Part shown: piece by piece, positions 57,396-64,000 of the stretch
Position numbering within the stretch: the stretch's first letter is position 1
Layout: every line of letters starts with the position of its first letter
Virus record (IMG/VR): IMGVR_UViG_3300009177_000029
Coordinates: 1-64,000 of that record
Length of the DNA stretch: 64,000 bases
Source: a virus
Reading direction: 5' to 3' (one strand)
The notes under the pieces: model-generated
The model's input: the letters and a program-made list of their open reading frames with translations, nothing else
What the model was told of the DNA's origin: nothing
Databases searched by the model: none
Made by a program: the position numbers and the translations under genes

Positions 57396-59288
57396 TCAGA
57401 ACCTACGAAGGGCGAGGCTGGTGGACAAGATATCGCTTGAGTTTGCGAGTTCGATATCTACCTTAGCCGCTAGTTTATCTCCAACCGCAATGAAACGCAA
57501 ATCCTTTACGTCCTGCACGCGGTTGTCACTCGTGAGTGTGTTGATGGTGTTAATGCGCAGTTCGTTAAAGGAACTTGGTGTTGCCTTTCTACCGATTGCG
57601 AACTTCGCACCGAACTTTGGGTGAGCTGCTAGTTCACCACGTTCCGTCATGAACTTGAGCTTGATTGCCTGCTCCACATTCGGAATACCCTGGATGCTAG
57701 CCAAGTCACCAATCTGATTGAGAGCAATGTCAGTCAGCTCAGTACCAGAGACCATTGTGGACTTGAGCATTAGGTCACGACCATATGCCTGCGTTACCGG
57801 GTCATCACCATTCTGACCAAGAGTCTCATTCGAAGTTGGGTTCTGAGAACCAACCGTACCACCAGGTGATCCCTGTCGTGGGAAAAGGATTGTATCACCA
57901 GGCATTAGAACGCCTGGACCACCCGTAGCGGAAATGAACGGAGAACGAAGACGGTTCAATGTGACAAGGATGCGCCAACGACTTGGGTCACCCAAAAGAC
58001 GCGTAGCAACATCACGAATGTTTTCTCCTGGACCTACAATCGCAGATCCGACGGTGGACGTAAGTCCTTCGTAGCCAATGTACGTTGGAGACGACGTAGG
58101 TGTACGACGTGCTGTAGTGCTGGTACCTGGCGTTTCGTAAGCTGCGGCATAGCGGCTGATGAGCAAGTTCGCATCTGTAGTTGTAGACTCAGACGCTGCT
58201 GGCTCAGAGAGGATACGTGCACACGTGATTTGTGTACGACGCATGTTGCGGATGATAGGGTCCTGCACTTCCAACGTGTTCGAAGAAACAAGCTGTGCAA
58301 TAGCAGTGTCCAGGTTCTGCTGTAGAGACAACACCTGAGTTCTCAAACCACGAACCACACCGTAGGCGGATGTCTTCACAGCGTTCAAGCCGTTGATCAC
58401 GTTGATGATGGGCGACAGAACCGTGTTGGAAATGAAGGAAATGTATCCCTGTAGACGATTGATTTGTGTCGAAATCGTCTGGAACACGTTGAGGATGTTC
58501 TGTCCGTACTCTTGCAAACGGGCCAACATGCGCTGCCTGTTTCGAGCATCTGCCAACGGGTCGTCCGGGATGGCGTACGTGAAATCAAATCGCGCAAGAG
58601 TCTTGAGAGAGATACTGTAGTCGTAGGTGAGTGGAGAGCCTGACGACTGCGAGAGTCTGAAATCCTCAGGCTCTACAATCCAGTAGTCGGCGTCCTTGAT
58701 GTTGCGCCACAACATCACTACACGACCCGAAATCAAATCGTCAGACTTCACGTCTGAGTACAGACGGAAGATGTTTCTCAAGAAGATGATGTCGTCGAAA
58801 CCCGTCTTCTCATCGGCTGGAATACCACGAGTGTTAGTGTTGAGTCCGCTACCGACCAACTGTGACAACTGCGTTTCTGTCACATTGAGAAGCGGGATTG
58901 TTGGCGAGGATGACTTGTTCGGACGCAAGCCGGTCGTACCAGCCACTTTGATGGCCTTGATGATAGAGCCATAGCTCTCTACATACTTACCACCGTCCTG
59001 AGTCGCCTGAATAGTCGTTGCGAAAGGCTCAGTGATTTCGTGAGTCTTTGGCGGTACGCGGAAGAAGTATTCAGCGTTTTCAGTGCGCGAGGCTGGGTCC
59101 AAACCTGGGTGAGCCAACGTGCTGTCCGCTTCCGTGTCATACAGAAGCAAAGAGTACAGCGACTGCACCAGCTCCGTGAGCTGGGCACCCTGTACTGCTT
59201 GTGCTCTCTGTTCTGGTGTAACTCGTGTTACTGTGGTGCTGGTATCTACACCTAGAGAGTTACGACCAGTGAGTTGACGGTTAGGCAT
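57396..59288 (-). CDS. Baseplate protein with LysM and gp25-like domains
   Basis: 630 residues. Helical N-terminal half with a long coiled segment (ILNVFQTISTQINRLQGYIS). A LysM-like domain near 420-480 (GENIRDVATRLLGDPSRWRILVTLNRLRSP, VLMPGDTILFP). C-terminal 90 residues resemble T4 gp25/GPW (TERGELAAHPKFGAKFA, SDNRVQDVKDLRF, DIELANSSDIL). Combines tube-initiation protein and wedge element in one chain, linking tail tube and baseplate. Confidence 0.85.
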   Translation of the reverse strand: MPNRQLTGRNSLGVDTSTTVTRVTPEQRAQAVQGAQLTELVQSLYSLLLYDTEADSTLAHPGLDPASRTENAEYFFRVPPKTHEITEPFATTIQATQDGGKYVESYGSIIKAIKVAGTTGLRPNKSSSPTIPLLNVTETQLSQLVGSGLNTNTRGIPADEKTGFDDIIFLRNIFRLYSDVKSDDLISGRVVMLWRNIKDADYWIVEPEDFRLSQSSGSPLTYDYSISLKTLARFDFTYAIPDDPLADARNRQRMLARLQEYGQNILNVFQTISTQINRLQGYISFISNTVLSPIINVINGLNAVKTSAYGVVRGLRTQVLSLQQNLDTAIAQLVSSNTLEVQDPIIRNMRRTQITCARILSEPAASESTTTDANLLISRYAAAYETPGTSTTARRTPTSSPTYIGYEGLTSTVGSAIVGPGENIRDVATRLLGDPSRWRILVTLNRLRSPFISATGGPGVLMPGDTILFPRQGSPGGTVGSQNPTSNETLGQNGDDPVTQAYGRDLMLKSTMVSGTELTDIALNQIGDLASIQGIPNVEQAIKLKFMTERGELAAHPKFGAKFAIGRKATPSSFNELRINTINTLTSDNRVQDVKDLRFIAVGDKLAAKVDIELANSSDILSTSLALRRF

Positions 59289-60730
59289 TATCCGACCCTT
59301 GTTGTAGGAGACACGGCTGCGGGGATTGCAGCAGCCAATGCGTTCGCTGCGGTGGTAAGTGCTGCGGCGTATGCAGCTTCAACGGTTGCAAGCGATTGAG
59401 CTGCGGCAACTGCGGCAGCGAATGCGGCTACAGCCGCCTGTAGGGCTGTTCCACCGACTGCACCACCAAGTGAACCAGTACCGATGTTAACACCGCCTGG
59501 TGTCGTGCTAATCGAGCCTGGGCCGCCAGAGACACCGCCAGAGCTGATGCTGAGTTGGGAACCAGACAGAGAAAGCACACCAGTTGAGCTAACAGTCAGA
59601 TCCGCCATGCTGTTGATAGTAGCTTGGCCTGTGACCTGTACGTTCAACGTGGTTCGTGCTGTGATGGAAGTCTGCCCTGTTACAGTAACATCGAGGTTCT
59701 GAGTAACATCCGCGGAGAGACCACCGTCTGTAGACACCGACATGTCACCAGATACGTCCAGCGTCAAATCCTGTCCAACAGTAAGTGTAGTCTCTTCGTC
59801 GCTAGTTAGCAAGATCCTCTTCTTGCTGTTGAGCTTGATTTCGTCAGAGACGGTAAGGAATGCGCGTTCTTTCGTCAACTTGACGTAGGTATTATCTTTG
59901 GTACCATTTGACGTGTTGCTACCACCTGGGTTCGTCTGTGGCAACTGGTCATCTTGGACGTCTTCGACACCGATACCGTCTTCCTGTTCATTGAAGTCCA
60001 ACTCAAAGCTTTGTGATGGCTTGACCCAGATTTTGTAAGATCCTCCGTTATCTGCGTCAGTAGATCGAGGAAACCTACCTTCTTGTGGGGACAAGTCTGA
60101 TCCGAACGACAAGTTAGAGTTCGCCCTCGTCGTAGACAGGTAAACGTGACCCTGCTTCGTGATTACCCATTCCACGCCATTGATGCGCTGGAAGAAGCGA
60201 CCATCCTGCAAAAGTGTAGGACTCTGACCTGCGGCGTTTGGATTGCTGTGGCCGCTAGTAAGCGGATCCATTGGGTTATGTGGATGTGGCCACCAACGCA
60301 CGATGTACGGCATGTCAATAGAACCACCAAGGAAACCCACGACACACCAGTCTCCATCCAAGTCATACGGATTGATATGGTTTAGCTGGTTGTTGTAGTT
60401 CTCTCCGGTCACCAAAGAACTGCATCCGCGTGGCAAGTTCTCCGCGTAGTTATCCAATCCTGTGTGACTGTCCGGCGTGATGATAACATTCTGTACGGGG
60501 AAATGCGTACCACGACCGTCCTGAATGATCAAAACAGTGCACGTATGCATGTACCCACGACGGTCTTCACGCTGATACGACGAACGGTTTCTCTCATCGT
60601 TTGCAGGCGTTACGTCCAAGACAACACCAAGCATAGTCCTCGTCAGGTTGAGCCCAACGTAGTCCTGCTGTCTTGCAGTCATGCTTTGCTGCACCGGCAA
60701 GCCCGTGCTGTCAATGATGCGGTCGTTCAT
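59288..60730 (-). CDS. Tail spike / gp5-VgrG-like baseplate hub protein
   Basis: 480 residues. N-terminal part has an OB-fold-like domain (CTVLIIQDGRGTHFPVQNV, WCVVGFLGGSIDMPYIVRWW). The middle is a beta-helix of short repeats (TTLTVGQDLTLDVSGDMSVS, LDVTVTGQTSITARTTLNVQVTG) as in membrane-puncturing spikes. The C-terminus is Ala-rich (AAVAAFAAAVAAAQSL). It should cap the tail tube and pierce the outer membrane. Confidence 0.85.
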   Translation of the reverse strand: MNDRIIDSTGLPVQQSMTARQQDYVGLNLTRTMLGVVLDVTPANDERNRSSYQREDRRGYMHTCTVLIIQDGRGTHFPVQNVIITPDSHTGLDNYAENLPRGCSSLVTGENYNNQLNHINPYDLDGDWCVVGFLGGSIDMPYIVRWWPHPHNPMDPLTSGHSNPNAAGQSPTLLQDGRFFQRINGVEWVITKQGHVYLSTTRANSNLSFGSDLSPQEGRFPRSTDADNGGSYKIWVKPSQSFELDFNEQEDGIGVEDVQDDQLPQTNPGGSNTSNGTKDNTYVKLTKERAFLTVSDEIKLNSKKRILLTSDEETTLTVGQDLTLDVSGDMSVSTDGGLSADVTQNLDVTVTGQTSITARTTLNVQVTGQATINSMADLTVSSTGVLSLSGSQLSISSGGVSGGPGSISTTPGGVNIGTGSLGGAVGGTALQAAVAAFAAAVAAAQSLATVEAAYAAALTTAANALAAAIPAAVSPTTRVG

Positions 60731-63700
60731 GCTAGTCCTGTTGTTGGTGAACCAAAGGAATCAAATGCCTCGGAAAGTGCAGAGCTGTCGATACCACCCT
60801 GTGGATTGGTCTGTACTGCGGATGTTGTAGAACCTGCACCAGTCAGTGTTGGATCTCCAATCGAATCCACACCTTGTGCCAAGTCCAAAGAAGACTGCGA
60901 AACGGACGCTAGAATCTGTTCGTTGTACTTGTCCTTCAAAGTACCGTTCTGATCTGCTGTATCCACCGTGTTGAACACTTCACTTGTACGTTGAGCCAAG
61001 GTCAACGCTGCGCCACTCTGACGTTCTAGCTTCGTAGCTCTACGCACAGAGATAGGGTCTGGAACGATGAAGTACGTAGCCAAACGTGAACCAGTCTGAC
61101 GCTGTGTTCCGGTAGGATCGAAGCCATTGATGAACGGCAACACGTACGACGGATACGGGTTGCTTGGCTGTCCACGAGTAACATGCAACGTCGTAGTCAT
61201 CGGCTTGAGAATCTGCCAGTTGTGAGAAACACCTTCTACATAGAACGAGAGGTTGCGATCTACCAAATCTAGACGATACCCAACACGAATCTCTGGCGCT
61301 CCGCGCATGTCGATCGTACCTGAAATGTACTCAAGGTTGTGTTGGTACCAGTGGTCATTGAGCAAGGCCCAACGAGCAATCTGACGACGAGTAGATGGTG
61401 TATCTACGTGGCCGACGACAACTTGCGTTGTCTCAGTGTCTACAGCAGTGTCAGCCTGGACAGGCGTAGATACTGGCGGTGTTTCTGCGGTAGGCACAAG
61501 TTCGTCTGCATCACCGTCATACGCACCATCTGTTCCCAAACTAGTAGCAGGGTCAGTAGACGTCGCTACTGTGTCTGGGTCTGCGGTATCACGTGACGTG
61601 TGAGTTGTGAGACCCCAACCGGCAAGCACGTCTACCGGATTCTGGCTCACAGAACGGCTTGAGTCTGGAAGTCCTGGCTGTGATGCGGACACTTGTGTTG
61701 TACCACCCGCCGGCGTAGAAGCGGGCGCCCAACCACCGTTGGAAGCAAGCTGTGTGTTCGTCGTCAACACGTCTGGTGTAAGACGCTGGTTCATCGAAGG
61801 ATAGACGCGAGGATTGCTAGGCTGCTTCTTCAACGTCTCGAAGTGCAAGTGAGGCGCCATGCTACGGTCCACGAAACCAGTGCAACCAACTTCACCAATC
61901 TTGTCTCCAGCATGCACACGCTGACGGACGTAGGTTCCATCCGAGCGCAACTCTCGTGCCATACGCGTACGCGCGTTCTCACTAGTACCCTGTACGAAGC
62001 GAGGTTCGATTGCACGCAAGTGAGCGTACAACGTGAACATAGCACCGTCTTGAATCGTACCCTCATCGGAAGCTGGGCTATCTCCATCATGGTAGATGAT
62101 GACAGTTCCACCGTAACCGTTGAATCCAGGCGTTGGTGCTCCACGACCACTTGCCAAATCAACGTTACGAGCTGGCGAAGCACATACTACCCAACCATCA
62201 CGCACAGCGTACACAGGTGTGCCAACAGGTGCTGCAAAGTCCGCGCCATTGTGGAATCGCCAAATGTTGTTTCCGCGAGGCACAATGTCCTGCTGATTGA
62301 ATGGACGGAACGGCGTCAATACCGTGGGGTTTGCACGATCAAGAGCGTAAGGACGATTACGGTAACCGTAGTTACTGGAAATGAATCCTTGCGTGTAGTG
62401 ACCATCTGGACCCACCACCTCATCGATTGGCAAACGTGTGGTGCCGGATACGGCTGGTGGAGCTGGTGCTTCGTCCTGAGTCGTGTCCGCAGGTTGTGGC
62501 TGCGGTTGTGTACGGTTCACGGTTTCTAGTGTGAATCGACCAAAGCGCGTCTGTAGAGAACGCACGCGCAAACCGTGACGCACGATGTGAATAGGTGTGA
62601 TGATCGGAAGCAAGTCCTGCATGAAGAAGCGTGCATCCTCACCAAGAACTGCGTCTGAGTAGAACTCGAACAAGTTGTAGTGGTCTGCATCACTGCGTGT
62701 GAACTTACTGGATGAGATCTCATTGTCATGAACTACAGCAACATCCAAGTGCTTTGGACCTACCTTCGTAGGCATTGCTCCGGACAAGTCTTCTACGTTC
62801 ATGTTCGGAACGTAGACCACATGACGCCCTGGAATGTTTGGCTGGTCGCTGTAGATAGCACCGAAGTAAATGAGTCCGAGAGTTTCTTGAGCAGCTTCGG
62901 TGGCCCCTGAGGTGGCACGAACAGTCAACGAAATATCAGACGCGTCCAAGCGGTCGATGCTTGAGAATGGGTACTCACGCATGATGATCGCTGGTGCATA
63001 CTGGATACCGTTGTTTGTATCGTCATCTGCGATGTTGCCTTCGATTTCATCGTGGTCACGACTGAAATCTGTGCCTGCTGTCAAACCACCATCACGAGAG
63101 ATTGGACGCAAGTCAAAGAACAACTCGTTCACAACTTCATTAGACATGAAGTTCAAGAAGCTCATGACGTTACCCTGACGCTCCCAAACCGGAGCACCCG
63201 CAGTGTACCCGTCAATGGCGGTACGTTCCACGAAAGTGAATACATCAAGAACGTCCAACAAAGATGGTGGGTAACCAGTCAACGTCGTGTTGAGGATGTT
63301 GTACGCTTCCACGCCACGTTCACGGCCACCAACTGTGCTCTCCTCACCAATACCCGATCCTGTCGAACCAAGGATGCCAGTTGCGGCTTCACGCAGTCTG
63401 TCACGCTCTGACTGCTGCACAGCGTCTGCTGAGGTGTCATCTGGCGACGTGAGAGTCGTCACATCCGTAGACAGTCCACGATCTTGGCGTAGCTGCTCAA
63501 GGAAGTTGGCATACCCGTTCGCTTGTAGAATCTGCTGACGAGCATCCGAGCTGAGACGATTGAGGATGAAGTCTGCACGTTGCTGCCTAATACGGTCAGC
63601 AAGGCGTGGGTTGTAGCTGGTAGGCAACAAGAACTGTGTGCCAAAGCCCATCAACAGTAGCATGATGTTGATGACCAAATCAGCAGGATTGCCGTTCATT

Positions 63701-64000
63701 GCAACACCACGCGTCATCAATCCCAAACCACCGATGTTTGGAGTGCCAATGAACCCACCGTTGAAATCCGCACGAGACGCCACGTGTGGGTTGAAGTAAA
63801 TCTGTGTCTTCTCTACGGCCTTCTGGAAATCCGAACAGGTAAGTGAGTAGACTGTTAGCGGCACGCCATTGGCATCCACGCTGTAAGACTCTTCAATACT
63901 GTCCACGAAGCCGTAGAACAAGCGCGTCCAGCCTTGGCCGTCACCGCGATTGACATAGAAGTTGATGTGGTCGTTCGGGTAAATCAGGTTCAACCAGTTA
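60727..64000 (-). CDS. Baseplate hub protein with M23 peptidase domain (5' end outside the window)
   Basis: At least 1091 codons; the frame is open to the window edge, so the start lies beyond it. The first part resembles hub proteins (NDHINFYVNRGDGQGWTRLFYGFVDS). An M23 metallopeptidase domain maps to about 61,820-62,270: HNGADF, GTPVYAVRDGWVV, GYGGTVIIYHDGD, HLHFE. It would cut peptidoglycan cross-links during tail penetration. Thr/Asp-rich linkers flank it. Overlaps the spike gene by four bases. Confidence 0.9.
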   Translation of the reverse strand, partial: NWLNLIYPNDHINFYVNRGDGQGWTRLFYGFVDSIEESYSVDANGVPLTVYSLTCSDFQKAVEKTQIYFNPHVASRADFNGGFIGTPNIGGLGLMTRGVAMNGNPADLVINIMLLLMGFGTQFLLPTSYNPRLADRIRQQRADFILNRLSSDARQQILQANGYANFLEQLRQDRGLSTDVTTLTSPDDTSADAVQQSERDRLREAATGILGSTGSGIGEESTVGGRERGVEAYNILNTTLTGYPPSLLDVLDVFTFVERTAIDGYTAGAPVWERQGNVMSFLNFMSNEVVNELFFDLRPISRDGGLTAGTDFSRDHDEIEGNIADDDTNNGIQYAPAIIMREYPFSSIDRLDASDISLTVRATSGATEAAQETLGLIYFGAIYSDQPNIPGRHVVYVPNMNVEDLSGAMPTKVGPKHLDVAVVHDNEISSSKFTRSDADHYNLFEFYSDAVLGEDARFFMQDLLPIITPIHIVRHGLRVRSLQTRFGRFTLETVNRTQPQPQPADTTQDEAPAPPAVSGTTRLPIDEVVGPDGHYTQGFISSNYGYRNRPYALDRANPTVLTPFRPFNQQDIVPRGNNIWRFHNGADFAAPVGTPVYAVRDGWVVCASPARNVDLASGRGAPTPGFNGYGGTVIIYHDGDSPASDEGTIQDGAMFTLYAHLRAIEPRFVQGTSENARTRMARELRSDGTYVRQRVHAGDKIGEVGCTGFVDRSMAPHLHFETLKKQPSNPRVYPSMNQRLTPDVLTTNTQLASNGGWAPASTPAGGTTQVSASQPGLPDSSRSVSQNPVDVLAGWGLTTHTSRDTADPDTVATSTDPATSLGTDGAYDGDADELVPTAETPPVSTPVQADTAVDTETTQVVVGHVDTPSTRRQIARWALLNDHWYQHNLEYISGTIDMRGAPEIRVGYRLDLVDRNLSFYVEGVSHNWQILKPMTTTLHVTRGQPSNPYPSYVLPFINGFDPTGTQRQTGSRLATYFIVPDPISVRRATKLERQSGAALTLAQRTSEVFNTVDTADQNGTLKDKYNEQILASVSQSSLDLAQGVDSIGDPTLTGAGSTTSAVQTNPQGGIDSSALSEAFDSFGSPTTGLA

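Noticed and set aside
61693-62529. A 278-residue open frame on the + strand
   Set aside because: Antisense to the M23 domain of the tail protein; rich in Thr/Arg/Cys shadow codons with no recognisable motif.
1-64000. CRISPR arrays, tRNA genes, insertion sequences, integrase
   Set aside because: No regularly spaced direct repeats, no cloverleaf I could recognise, and no transposase or integrase frame. A tRNA scan would settle the tRNA point.

Overview
The window is a gene-dense stretch of a large, apparently strictly lytic tailed phage (Caudoviricetes) with a contractile tail. The evidence is a GpA-type large terminase, a baseplate-J protein, a gp25/LysM baseplate protein, an OB/beta-helix spike and three tail-fibre or spike genes, next to a complete phage replication and recombination set. 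No integrase, repressor of known type, rRNA, tRNA or CRISPR array was found. The host cannot be named. The lysis genes (holin-like, spanin-like, secreted proteins with cleavable signals) and the strong GGAGG ribosome sites point to a Gram-negative bacterium. Portal, capsid and sheath genes must lie outside the window.

Layout. (1) Bases 1-5012 lie on the + strand. They are a compact accessory operon joined by ATGA overlaps: adenine methyltransferase, small membrane proteins, a secreted protein, NADAR and SLOG proteins (NAD/ADP-ribose related), and a CCA-adding enzyme. It meets the rest of the genome convergently at 4999-5012. (2) Everything else is on the - strand and reads from high to low coordinates. 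From the right edge: an M23-peptidase tail protein, spike, LysM/gp25 protein, baseplate J, a 967-residue baseplate protein and a beta-helix tailspike (64.0-48.9 kb), then a holin/spanin-like cassette (48.9-46.9 kb). (3) The replication block (46.8-39 kb) has a UvsW-like helicase, J-domain protein, DnaB helicase, a ClpX-type zinc finger protein and primase. It is followed by a CobS-like AAA+ ATPase, RNA ligase and VWA/HExxH protein (40.3-36.1 kb), dUTPase, PolA-type DNA polymerase, a UvsY-like mediator, gp32-like SSB, RecA and gp47/gp46 nuclease (36.1-23.8 kb). (4) The 23.7-16.6 kb segment holds dNMP kinase, ThyX, small unknown genes, an HNH endonuclease, a WGR protein, a resolvase-like nuclease, an apparent SDR pseudoenzyme and a phosphoesterase. 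(5) 16.6-11.8 kb is a tail-fibre module. (6) 11.8-5.0 kb holds RNase HII, small regulators, an apparent aminotransferase pseudoenzyme, a TIM-barrel-like protein, a ParB-like protein and the large terminase.

The replisome is a hybrid: a PolA-family polymerase and bacterial-type RecA work with T4-type accessory proteins (gp32, UvsY, UvsW, gp46/47). ThyX, dNMP kinase and dUTPase feed it dTTP. Five sigma70-like promoters (TTGACA-type, 16-17 bp spacers) and one strong intrinsic terminator could be read. They divide the long - strand operon into units, and three of the promoters embed the preceding gene's stop codon in the -35 box.

The most interesting signals are: the NADAR+SLOG pair; the AAA+/VWA-zincin pair with an RNA ligase between its members; two sugar-enzyme homologues that have lost catalytic residues; an operator-like dyad over the -10 box of a probably leaderless transcript; a near-identical C-terminal tail on two unrelated proteins; and an in-frame amber codon followed by 22 plausible sense codons.
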